A stretch of DNA of 64,000 bases from Antedon mediterranea (lineage: Eukaryota; Echinodermata; Crinoidea; Comatulida; Antedonidae). Shown here in pieces: positions 30,201-41,500 of this stretch (positions within the stretch are counted from its first letter, which is position 1; each line of letters begins with the position of its first letter). The DNA lies in assembly GCF_964355755.1 (NCBI RefSeq), contig NC_092679.1:22134432-22198431 (forward strand), written 5' to 3'. The translations under genes and the position numbers were made by a program. The notes beneath the pieces are model-generated. The model had not been told where the DNA came from. It made no database searches and saw only the letters and a program-made list of their open reading frames with translations.

Positions 30201-32944
30201 GCAGTTGCTGACATTCTTGAATTAAACAACGAAAAACCAGTAGTTTCTGCTAAACAACGTGTTTTGATTCCACTAACAACACGGTCCCTTGTTGCCAGGG
30301 ATACACTAAATGATCGTTTCGATATTCATGCATTTTTACGGGAATTTTTATCCTACGAATTATCTTCACTCACGTCAGAACAGTCAATTGTTCTGCGCAA
30401 TCGTTATTGTTCATTTTACGGAAAGTTGCTGCAATCGTTGGCGCCAATTGTTGAAGAAGACTCGTGTAAGAAACTCCCACTATTCAGTATAGAGTTAATA
30501 AACATACAGAAACTTTTGCAAGAGGCAGCGTTTTGTCCTTCGGAAGACTACGATCTCTTTCTTGACGTTGCTTGCAAGGCAGAATATCTTATTATTAATT
30601 TTCTGCCAAGAAAAGAATCTGTTGAATTTTATGCGGCTTGTGTACGAGCTGCTGAAAGTCGAAATCAGAAGAAACATCTCGGTGTAATGTTGTCATCCTA
30701 TGGTCAAGCATTAACCTTCACTGCATCAAATTGGAAATTGGCACAAGAGCAGTACGAGAAGGCAGTTGACATTCTAGCTGCATATGGTGATACTGTTGAC
30801 ATGGCATGGTTGTTAAAACATATTGGATGGAACTTGTTCCTGCAAGGCTCTTTCAAAGTCGCTTTGAGGTAATAAACATTCTAAATGTTCAGTATAAGCT
30901 GTCATTACAGAAGACATTATCATCCTTATAATATTCTTTGATTTATGGGGGAACTCTTTTTGCTGGGGTGGCAAAGATGTCATGGAACAAAAAGCGGAAT
31001 GTGAAGCTTTTTTAATATTAAATTTTCATGTTAATTGTTATGGGTTATTTGATTTAGATTTATCTGTCCATTATTAGTTTTTAATAGTTTTTTTAAAAAT
31101 AATCAATAGATATTTTAAAGATGCCGAAGAAACTTTGTTGAGAATGAATGAAATTGAAAGAAAGTTAGACACCCGATGGGAGAGAATAATTGCAGCAGTC
31201 TGGTCGTGTATAGGAATTGCATACGTTCTTCTTGGTACGTAATTATTCAAATTATTGTGTTAAATTCCACTTTTTCTTTCTATTAAAATACAGCATTAAT
31301 CTACATTGTTTTGACTTAAATATCTTTAATTTAACAGATTCATTAAAACGTGGTATTGGATATCATGAGAAGACGTTAAAGATGCGAAGAAAAATATGGG
31401 ACGATCACCCTTTAATCGGAGGAACATACAACAACATGAGTCTGGCCTATATCAGAATGGGAGACCAAAATAAAGCGCTAGAATATGGTCAGAAAGGACT
31501 AGATACGAAGATGCGCTTTAAACGTGAACCGGCTAACGACATCATAGTTTCGTTAAATAATGTCGCAATTAACACATGTATTTATGAAGATAATCCCAAG
31601 AAAGCTCACAGGCTGCTTGATCAGTCGTTTGAAATGAGGGAATTACTTGGCCTAAATCATGTGGACACAGCTCTCATAGCTATGAATCGGGGACGAGTAT
31701 ACGAATACCAGGAGAATTATAGCGAAGCAATGGTATGCTACCAACGAGCAGTCGACATTAGAGAAAACCTACAATATTGGCATAAGTCTACAGCGAATTC
31801 ATTATTTAATTTAGCGTCTTTAAAGCTGAAATTTAATCAATTAGACGACGCACTTGAGTCATTCTACAAGTGCTATAGAATACGTCAAGTTGGAATTTCA
31901 CAAAACACCGAGCTGGGTGAGGTCATGGAGAGTCTTGGTACAGTTCACGAAAAACGAAATGAGTTTAGTGATGCAAATAAATATTTCATGGAAGCACTTG
32001 AGGAATTTAACCGATTAAAAAAATCTTTCGAAAATCAAGATAACGATAGCATGGCAAAAGAAATGGGTAAAAATGTTGAAAGGATTCGCAGAAAACTACA
32101 AGATTTGCCGTTTATAGCCATTAACAATATTGATAGATGAAAATTGTGACGGTGTACAACAATTTAATGGATCGTCATTTACTCCTGAAGGTCAAGTGAA
32201 CCAGAGTCATTCCGATAAAAAAAAATAAAAAAAACATCAATTAAAAAAAAAAACTATATATCAGAATAATGGTAGAATGGAGGGGGGTTTGTTTTCACAA
32301 CTTATAGAAGTTTTCATTTGATATTCACCTTTTTTTTTCATAATCTATCAGTTTTCATGTCAAATATCAATGGAACTGTTATTGTTTTATTAGTCTTGTA
32401 AATAAAAAATGAAAAAAAGTATAAAAAGTGTCATCTATTTTTCAATAAAAACATACTTTCAATCATAGGCCTCAAATTCCTATAACGTTTCTTAGTGATA
32501 TTTACATTGTATTGAGAAATACCCTCCTTCCTCTCCTTAGAGTTCTCACTGATGATCGACTATTTTGTATTATTGATTATTGACCTATTGATTGATTACA
32601 CATGACTATTCTCTTTTATTACCCTAATATTTTTAGAAGTAAACCATATCCATAGTGTATTTATTCGAATAAACATCCACTATAGAACATCGTTTGGAAT
32701 AAACGCCCCAAAATCATGTTATAGAATCTGTAAATTTAAGGTGTTATCATCATTTTTTAACCAAGGATGCCGATAGCTCACCATACCTACCAGTGTTAAA
32801 GACATGGACATCAATTGGTCTCCGTCGAGAGTAGTCATCCCCTGTACAATAGCCTCCAAACGAGAAGATTAAATGGTTCACAGCTGCTGCTGCATGGTTT
32901 ACACGACGTGGACCACTATCAAGTCTCAGCGTCCACATCGGCAT
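24209..32944 (-). CDS. KLHDC3: Kelch domain-containing protein 3 (CUL2 ligase substrate receptor)
   Basis: KLHDC3 is a Kelch beta-propeller that recognises C-terminal degrons for the CUL2-Elongin BC ubiquitin ligase. Nine exons run downward: 32944-32791, 28244-28071, 27720-27605, 27477-27406, 26798-26585, 26182-25984, 25505-25438, 24871-24793 and 24248-24209. They give 371 residues (vertebrate protein about 380), all GT-AG and in phase. The opening MPMWTLRL-GPRRVNHAA-FSFGGYC matches the family N-terminus. Further Kelch signatures are MRYGHSA-IYIFGGRND, ARDGHS-MYVFGGYED, HWRDFHSA-YIFGGRSD, GRRSHSA-MYIFGGYN and CQRRRQCC-LIMFGGT. The C-terminus has a BC-box (SLKTLCQLVVI) and a Cul2-box-like LLPREL. 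The last exon is tiny (13 codons with stop) but matches the vertebrate ending NMISSNS/AMTTNS-like. The start ATG at 32944 is the first that fits; 5' UTR exons are unknown. Confidence 0.93.
24300..24780. repeat. Unclassified sequence with possible LINE tail in last KLHDC3 intron
   Basis: This is most of the last KLHDC3 intron. A low-complexity piece around 24520-24620 (TTTATTAAGTCATTCATACA and AACACAAACAAAACAATACA) resembles minus-strand LINE tails. The segment 24375-24440 contains GATGACCT...AGGTCATGT, partly echoed at 63920-63950. Neither is firm. Confidence 0.3.
26865..27130. repeat. Tandem duplication of about 125 bp in a KLHDC3 intron
   Basis: The segment containing TATGCTAATTTTTGGAAACT, ATATGATGTCATAAGAGAAT and TATTTACA(C/G)TATGTCATA is present about two and a half times in direct orientation. 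It lies between exons 26585-26798 and 27406-27477. It is non-coding. Confidence 0.8.
27195..27275 (+). repeat. Possible tRNA-derived SINE remnant
   Basis: The word GGTTCGAATCT (27239-27249) fits a Pol III B box. Upstream, GCTCGACAGCAAATGGTAGGA is a poor A-box region. No folded cloverleaf closes, so this is at best a decayed tRNA-derived element in a KLHDC3 intron. Confidence 0.35.
28245..29333. other. Part of KLHDC3 intron 1 upstream of the nested gene
   Basis: No exon is seen. From 29139 to 29222 there is a 24-bp tandem repeat (GGGGAACAGGCGTCTATTAC unit, about three and a third copies) ending roughly 110 bp before the nested gene's ATG. The promoter of the nested gene should lie here. Confidence 0.5.
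29139..29222 (+). repeat. 24-bp minisatellite upstream of the NB-ARC gene
   Basis: The unit AGGGGAACAGGCGTCTATTA plus CCCT is repeated three times almost without change, plus a partial copy. It is GC-richer than its surroundings and lies in the promoter-proximal region of the nested gene. Confidence 0.88.
29334..32140 (+). CDS. NB-ARC / TPR STAND-type ATPase, nested in KLHDC3 intron 1
   Basis: Exons 29334-30868, 31110-31234 and 31338-32140 join in phase for 820 residues. The N-terminal NTPase has Walker A GEPMVGKT (residues 46-53), a hydrophobic Walker B LLIFDAAEHL (about 120-129), a sensor strand VLLLINSR (154-161) and a GIPHAL motif (about 213-218), as in NB-ARC proteins. A winged-helix-like region follows. 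From about residue 380 to the end it is helical repeat, with clear TPR signatures such as GGTYNNMSLAYIRMGDQNKA, ALIAMNRGRVYEYQENYSEA and ANSLFNLASLKLKFNQLDDA. There is no death, CARD, TIR or LRR domain, so it is not a classical NLR or APAF1. Proteins of this layout are often nucleotide-switched signalling scaffolds; a defence role would be inference. The 1.5-kb first exon holds the whole NTPase. AATAAA lies at 32401. Confidence 0.87.
32401..32406 (+). promoter_or_regulatory. Probable polyadenylation signal of the NB-ARC gene
   Basis: This AATAAA lies 261 nt after the stop at 32140; another copy is about 40 nt further on. It falls before KLHDC3 exon 1, so the nested transcript can end within the host intron. 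Confidence 0.45.
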
Positions 32945-35178
32945 CCTGTTGGAACTAACTCTCACATAACTAACTGCAACACAACAAGTTAACTGCAAAA
33001 TATAAGATTTTTGAAATGGTTTATTTAATATTAATAATACATTTTTCACCATTAATCTAGTATAACTATAAACGGCGCTAATGCAGTTTCGTACCCACCC
33101 TAACCTATCCTACAGTGAGAGTGAGTGAGGAGTTTTCCCACCACCCGCGTGTGAACTGACTCAAACTAGGCTAGGTAGGCCTATAAACTAGGCTAGGCTA
33201 GCTAGAGGGCCAGTCAGGCTAGGCCTACCCTCCTACTACTAAGTACTAGGCTTGACTAACCATTATATTAAAAACCAATATGATTTTAAGTCTCTTTAGC
33301 TAACCACCTAATAGTTAAAATTAACTACACATAAGCAGCAAAAATAAGCTCATTTTTGGGCTTACTTATCTCATTGAAATAAGCTCAGATTATTATACGC
33401 TCGACAACAACAAAAAACGGGGTAATCCCAAACACAACTTTTTAATATGTGACGCCGTTTTCGCCATAATACCAGTTAGGTTGGATGGTTCTTGAAATAC
33501 GAGACGCTATATTCGCCAAATTAATAGAGTGGTTATTTATATTTATAGTAAAATTCATGATAATTCCCAAATATTCTGACAAAAAAAGACCCGGGCGCGA
33601 TGAAGACCATGAAGACAGCGATGACATAAATAATGGTAATTGGAGGACATGACCGAGTGTGAAAGGTAGTTTAGTAACAACAGATTTAAGAAATACGTAC
33701 TAGCGCCCTCATGCAATCAACCACTTTCATCATCAATCCGCAAGTGAAAAATGGCAATGGTTATTGAAACAAATGTTGATTAAAATAATTGCGTTACTGA
33801 AGCTAATCTAACATTTTGTGTTATTAATCGCAAACTGTGAGCTGTTGTATGAATTATGCAGGTTATAGTGACGGTGAATATATATAAAATATGCTGGTAG
33901 TGTTACTGAACAAAGAGATTTAATATTATTCTCGTTGTTCGTTATAATAAATTCAGAATTAGAATAAATAAGAATTACTTAATAAATGAAAAAATTTGCG
34001 ACAAATTTGAAGGTAAAATATACAAATAAACAACAAGCGTGAATGTCGTCATTAGAATTCGTGACCTGCGAATTATTCAGACAATCCGCTGTTAATTTAT
34101 TTCCGTATTGGCAATGAACTCGCACACAGGAGATGCTTACGTTAGTGACTTCCTTCGTTTCTCCGTTTTCTTTGATTTAATGTCAATTGCCGATCGATAT
34201 AATTTCTGCGGACCGACTCGAAATGAGGCGATGGGAAAGCGGCAGCTGCTGTTAGGTTTGCGATTCTCGTAAAATACATCTGTCTTTAGAAGCCTCAGTC
34301 AATATGAATTTCACGGTATTTACAGCATTGATGATGGCTTGAGCTGACTTGAAAAAAAAACCTGTTGATATTCTGCTTCAGTGTGGTGTGCGCAGTGACA
34401 GAAAACTAATAACGGAAGCGGCTACCTCATTATTTATTCCGATCATTCATGAATATTCATTTCGGAAAGTATAATACGCGCTGTGACGTAGCATATAGCG
34501 ATGCACTGATGACAAGTTTAGATCAGCGTTATATGGTCGAGAGAGTTGGAGCCGAATATGCATCTATAGTAATACTATTATAATTTGCTCATTATCATCT
34601 CGACCTGACCGAGAGCATCCAAGGCAGTGCCTAGGATATAGATGTCTGTACAAGAAAATCATCTTCAAGTAACATAAAGATAATAAAAGGATTTCGCGAT
34701 ATCGAATAAAATGTAAAGTATTTCCAATATACATTTTTTCGAATGAATCTACAAGGTGGATTTTCTGTTATTCTGTGATTATCATCAACGCTCATGGGAT
34801 TCGAGAGATGTTCTTTAAAATCTACCATAAATACAGTGCTATATTATCACTAGCAATAAAATCAAGTTTTCTCTATTCGCCATTTTGAAGGAGCATTTTG
34901 GAATTTTATCGTTATATAAATGCCGGGAGTTTTGATTCGATCAATGGTGGTAAAAATTGGAGATTATAATCACGCACCTGATGGATAAAGTTAAAAAGAA
35001 GAAATGCGCGATTTGAAAATATATCTTTTATCTGGAGTTCAGTCTGGTTTAGTTCATAGTTTCAGGCGAATGAGTCGTTGTATGCTTGTTTGACAAGGAT
35101 ATGGGTATTTATTGAGGAGGAATAGACCTCCTAAACTAAGTAGGTCCGTAAAATCATTTTAAATAGGGATTTCAAGGA
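32945..35178. other. Region between KLHDC3 and the potassium channel gene
   Basis: No coding exon is seen. It should contain the KLHDC3 5' UTR and promoter (33.0-33.7 kb, with clusters of CTAGGC words) and the channel gene's promoter and 5' UTR (up to 35178). The short ORFs here have no recognisable motifs. Confidence 0.45.
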
Positions 35179-35521
35179 ATGGCGCGAACAAACAAATGTT
35201 GCGCTATTATTCGTCTGAAAGAGGATAATTCCCGGTTTATTTTGCTAGCTTTTTTTATCTTATTTTATTGGTTGATGGGGGCTATAATTTTCCACTTTCT
35301 TGAGGCGGACATGGAGCAGGTCGAACGAGCGGAATATTTAGATGTTCTTAATGGTTTTAAAAGCAAATACATTAATACGAATATTGTAGAAGAAGAGGAC
35401 TTTGACGAACTGTTAAAAAAGCATGAATATGCAGTTGCAAAGGGTTTAACAGAAGAACACCGGCTAAGATGGGATTTTCCAGGGGCATTTTACTTCGTCG
35501 GTACAGTAGTCTCAACTATAG
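35179..35521 (+). CDS. KCNK13: THIK channel exon 1: N-terminus, M1, cap, first pore to the filter
   Basis: This exon encodes residues 1-114 plus one base of codon 115. The short N-terminus MARTNKCCAIIRLKEDNSRF is followed by M1 and a charged cap region rich in Glu (VEEEDFDELL). It stops inside the filter codon series TIG|FG with donor GGTAAGC. The ATG at 35179 is placed as in vertebrate THIK, about 20 residues before M1. Confidence 0.92.
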
Positions 35522-38500
35522 GTAAGCCTACAATTTTATTTTCAAATAATCATTATGTGTTGACGGTACTAACACCCATTTATTTCAGGTTGTTTTAAGT
35601 ACATCTATTGGACCTGCGCATCAGCTCAACGCGTCTATAAATAACATGTTACCCGGCAACGTTAATAATTTTATAAATCAAAACGTATATTCATGAGGTA
35701 TAAGCCTATAAAACGACCCCTTTACGTTTAAGTACATTTAATATTTTTGATGCTGGTATTGTTATTGTTAAACAAAATCTCACTTTATTATCTCCTTTTA
35801 ATATTTGGAAAATATATAATCAGTTATTTGTTCAAACATGACTATATTTAAAATCAGGCTCACAGAAGAACATGAATGTTGAAAAGAACAAAGCAGCTGA
35901 CGCGTGCCTACAAGAAAAGTCCAATTTCCATCAAAATGTCAACGCGCGCGTACAGTGCCACTTTCATCAGCATTTCAACGCGCGCGCGTACAATACGATA
36001 CCATTTTCATCAACATTTCAACGCGCGTGTACAAAAAAGTACTATTTTCATCAACATTTCAACGCGCGCATATAAACAGTACCATTTTCACCAGTATTTC
36101 AACGCTCGCGTAAAGAACAGTACCATTTTCATCAGCATTTGAAGGCGCGTGTCATGTATTTCTCAAACTTGTAGCAAACAGATTCAAACACGTGGTCTAT
36201 AAGCCATTGACCATTGACCTACTTACATACATTATGCTTGAGACAACGGTACACGGATTATACTATAATCTATGATGCTAAATATAAATTTTATAACAGT
36301 ACATTTGATGACGATAATATTTGATAATTTTTAGAAATTTAGTAAAGAAAGTACTTGGAATTTGTCAGCTAATACGTGTCCAATATCTTTATCCGTATTA
36401 TGTTTTAATTTATATAGTTTTGGGGGGTAAACGACGAAATGAGATTGCAAAGTATTATCTATCAACATATTACTAATACTAAATCAAAAATATTGCAGTA
36501 TTTTATATCATATTAAAACCAATGTTTTCATATTTAATATTAAAACCATGGATATATTGTCATACGCCCGTGATTCGTCAATTTAATTTTTTTTCAGACC
36601 GGCGAAGTTGCCCTTTAACAGCCTTCATATCGCTTTAAGCTACTACTATATGACTCTGAACTTTCGATTATCCTTCTACAAATCTCATAAAGCAGCAGAG
36701 GTTCATTTTACAATAAGAGATTTTCTAGCCCAACGTTATTATTAATATGTCGTTATTTCACATAGCACGGATTCTCAATATCAGAGCAAATATTAACGTT
36801 CGAGTATTTATGAAACATATTGAAACAGAATATGAATAATATGCAAATTATACTGATAACGAAGATTATTATAATAATAGTTAATAAAACCTGGTACTGC
36901 ATGTAAATATAGACGCAAGCGAATTGTCGCTAATTATGATAATGATATTAATGATATTAATAATAAAGCCTTGAATACAGTTAGTGATAAAGCTTGATTT
37001 CCACGAGAATTGAACGTACGTGTGAGACTTGATCAATTACAGCCGCGATTAATGCCACTTGTAGTTCGTCAATTGCGTTCACACGTGCACGTAGGCCTAC
37101 TTACGCCGTTACGTCACAAGTGTTGTGTTGTTGTTACTGATGATAGCGATGATAAGGATAAAGGATGATGAATGTTGGTGTTTACTGATAATGTGTTTCA
37201 TAATATAAAATAGTAATGTGATTGTGTTGTGCTTGGCATGAGTTATACATGCTATAACATTAAAATATTGTACCATGCATGATTAAACACATATATTTTA
37301 TCTAATTTTATCTCTGTCGTTGAAATAGGGAGTCATCGATCACGTTGTAATAAACACATTCCTTATTAAATATTTAATCAGCATGTACGAGAATAATATT
37401 ACCATATACCAATAATATTAAATTTATATCACCTACTAATATATAGCTTATTGGTTACTCTACCGTTGACAATAGATCCTTCCTAATTCATCTGACTTGA
37501 TCAAAATTAAACACGACTAATATATTTTATAATATATCGATCTTTGCCCTATAGAATATTATACAATTCTTATTTCGACGGCACTTCATCCCATGATGTT
37601 TAAAGCAAACAAAGGCCCCTGAGCGATGGCTTTTGTTAGTCGGGCTCTTTGCAAACAAACCGTCGCGTGGCAACGGTTGTAATTAACACAGCGCTGGCGT
37701 TCCATAGTGGACAGTGCCCGATGGTTAAATATCGACGTATTATATCGTTCGGTATATTTACTAAGAAGGATATGCTTGATTTCGGTAGAAATCAACCACC
37801 GTAGGCCTAATTACAATAATTACAAATACACGACTCTACGCTGTATGTCTTTCAGTTCGATGCGTAAAGAAATTAAACAAATTGTTGTAAACATGGTTTA
37901 TTTTTACATGCTCGACGACGATTTCATCGTGAGAGCTTAATTTATGTGGCATCCGTGAAGCATGCTTAATAATATATGCTTTAAAACATGGAGGTAGTGA
38001 TCACGTGTTTCAATTTCTAGTCGATATTATCCGATTGATGACCGGATCTGTTGTCGAATAAAAACGGTTGTTAATGTTAGAAATGTTATACAAAACCTCT
38101 TTGTTTGTTGATACAATTGAGTGGTGTATTATTTGTTTTTAAACGCAATGCTTTTTTTAAAATGTTTTTTTTTCCGCAAAGCTGTAAACCAATACACAGA
38201 CAATAATATCATATAGTTACAGGATAACATTGAATGTAAGATGTCTGCATATCTGCATAAAGTGAATAAATAATGAAACGGACTATTCAGCAACAATTTT
38301 TTTGTACAAATTATTTTTCTAGGGGAAAATATCTTGAACGAAAACAAAATTAGAATAACTTCTTATCATTTCGTATACAAAATCTGATCATCCAGTTGGC
38401 TTTTTGTTTGCTTTAAATTACATTATTTAGGTAAATCAATTTTTTTTTCATCCAATTTTTTGTTAAAGTGAATTAACTATTAAAACGGCCTATTCAGCAA

Positions 38501-41500
38501 CAATTTTTTTTTACAAATTATTTTTCAAGGGGACAATATCTTTTAACGAAAACAAAATCATAATAACTTCATATCATTTCGTATACAAAATCTGATCAAT
38601 TTGTAATTAGTGGCTGTCATTCATCATGATTCGAGTTTCTTTATGGTATTGTTATTGGAGATAGTCGGCGTTCCGTATTGATTACATTAGCCCAAGAGAT
38701 TATTGGCCAATAGGAGGCGTCTAGTCTGCTGCGCCATCTGCAATCTTCGTGTTCAGTAAAAACAACTATATAACCATGTTTCCTATCTGAAATACTTAAC
38801 TATGACGATAATTACTCTGTAAAATATAAACAAATCCCATATTATTTACGGTTCTTGTCTTTCACTATATTTTTTTTTTATATATCGATAGATACTATAT
38901 ATATATATACTGAAATGGTGCCTGATGGTTGATAATTCGGTTCACATGACGATAATTACATGTAAAATATATAAACAAAATCCCATTTTATTTACGTCTT
39001 TGTGTTTCATGTTGGCATTTTTGAAAATATTATAATTAGTTGGCGTTTCATAGTGAAAAGGCATGCCCAATCGTAATAGTGATTCCTTTAGGGGCCTACT
39101 AATGCTAATTACTCAGTATATTAATCCTATACCGTCCTTGTTGGTGCTTTAATTTTATATGCCTTGGTTGGCGTTTTATGAAATGGTGTTCGATAAGTTA
39201 TAGTGATTTCGTTTACATGATAAATAATTACAAAAAAAACACCATTTTATTTACGTCTTTGTGTTTTATAATGGTGTTTTTTAATAGATTTAGTTGGCGT
39301 TTCATAGTGACTTTAGTGATTCCGTTTAGGCCTAAAACGAATAATTCAAAATCTATGTCTATAAAACAAGCGGTTTTTATTATTATATTATATATTATAA
39401 ATACGATTCTATTATATTTCCGTCTTTTTCTTTCATGTGCTTTTTAGATTAGTTGGTGTTCAATAGTTAAATAACGTTAGATGGAATAATCCGGGCAGTA
39501 ATGCAAATAGAGCCTACAAGCGATTTTGAAACTCTACATACAACCAACTTTGATTCATATTGTTCCTATCAGGAGAGATAGGGTGGTCTAAGCTCGTTCT
39601 TTTAGGCCTAGATGGTGTTCATCCTAAGAACTGTAAAGGATAACCTTAAGCTGTCTTAGGTAAAAATAATATTTTCACATATCAATCAACCAATCAATCA
39701 AAAACATTGTTGTAATCGTCTTCATCGAAGTCAGGCCTAAAGGCCTATTGTAATATATTTATATATATAAACAGATAGGCCTACCGATAATTCATACCGT
39801 AGCTATAGACCCCAAAAAAAGCAAGCTAGGTAGGGCATTTCCTCATGGATTCAACAGAAACCAAACCAAAACGAACATACAACTATAGCTTTTTGTATGT
39901 AACAACTTCCTTATTGAACTATTACTTATATCATGTCATCTATAGGCATCTATAGCTTATTTTTTCTTTTATGTTGATGTTTTTAAATTTGTATTTTGAG
40001 AGATTCACAACTACAGAAAATGACATGCCAGATGCTAAATAATTGAATTGAATTGTATATAGTTTAAATCATTGTACAAAAAAAAAACCTGGAAAAATGT
40101 GTAACATAAAGTTCTATGAGTTAATTGTATATAAAAAACCCTAATTCGTTGAAAAGCATTTGATCTAACACATACGTACATAAGGAGGCCTATCTATATA
40201 TGTTATTATCATATCGGAAATATAAGACAGAGTCGGTACAAAACTTGTTATCAATTAAGATGATGATAATTTGTTCTATCGTATTATTTATTAAAAGTTT
40301 ATTTTAAATTGATTTTTTGCCTATAATAGGCTTTTATATATCGTCGTTAGTTCTAGTGCCGAACAAGCCTTTGAACATCGTGTATCATCATATACTGTTG
40401 GCCTACACTATACAGATAGGCCTACTGTTGGCCTACACTATACAGATAGGCCTACTGTTGGCCTACACTATACAGATAGGCCTACTGTTGGCCTACATTA
40501 TACAGATAGGCCTACTGTTGGCCTACACTATACAGATAGGCCTACTGTTGGCCTACATTATACAGATAGGCCTACTGTTGGCCTACCCTATGCAGATAGG
40601 CCTACTGTTGGCCTACCCTATACAGATGGGCCTACTGTTTGCCTACCCTATGCAGATAGGCCTACTGTTGGCCTACACTATACAGATAGGCCTACTGTTG
40701 GCCTACACTATACAGATAGGCCTACCCTATACAGATGGGCCTACTGTTGGCCTACCCTATGCAGATAGGCGTACTGTTTTAACGGCCGATTCTCTACTGT
40801 AGGCCTATTTCTACATTACACGTCTTCTTGCAATGCAATGTCATACACATATGGCGCCTGTAATATACAGTATTAGGTTAGACCATGACATAGTATGCGA
40901 CAATGCATTACATAATTTGCCTCCTGTGACACTGGTGACAATTACATATACAGAAGCGTACAGAATCGTCTAATATTAGAATATTATGCCTATAACTATA
41001 CCATACCACAGCACAGGCCTACCATTTTATATGACCTCGACTTAAAATCAGAAAGTGACGACTTAACATTAAGAAAGTCACTTAAAAAAATTGACTAAAT
41101 ATAATTCCTTCTTAAAATGATTGAATTCATTGTATAATTTAAATCTAATAAATGTAATATTTATTAAATTACTGATTCAATTGTGCATTCTTCCAAAATT
41201 ACAAAAAGATCGATTTATTAAATTAGAATAATAATCCAATCTTGTTAGAAGCATGATGAGTGATATGGCGTTTTCGTCAATCTAATATCTGACTTTTCTG
41301 GCGGCGTTAAAAGGCTTTGATCGCGCAATAATATGACGTCATTTATGAATATTCATATAATTAAAAGTGTCATCCGATTTTTTTTCGGTATAGCATTTAT
41401 TTCGTCAAAAAAGACAATATAAAACTATGATTGACTTATCTATTATCATTCTTATATTCTTATCTATTCTACTATAGTAAAGACTTCTGGTTGAAAAATG

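Noticed and set aside
40317-40802. 161-codon frame with a ten-residue LLAYTIQIG period
   Set aside because: Entirely the 30-bp minisatellite; periodic length divisible by three keeps the frame open. No promoter, splice sites or homology.
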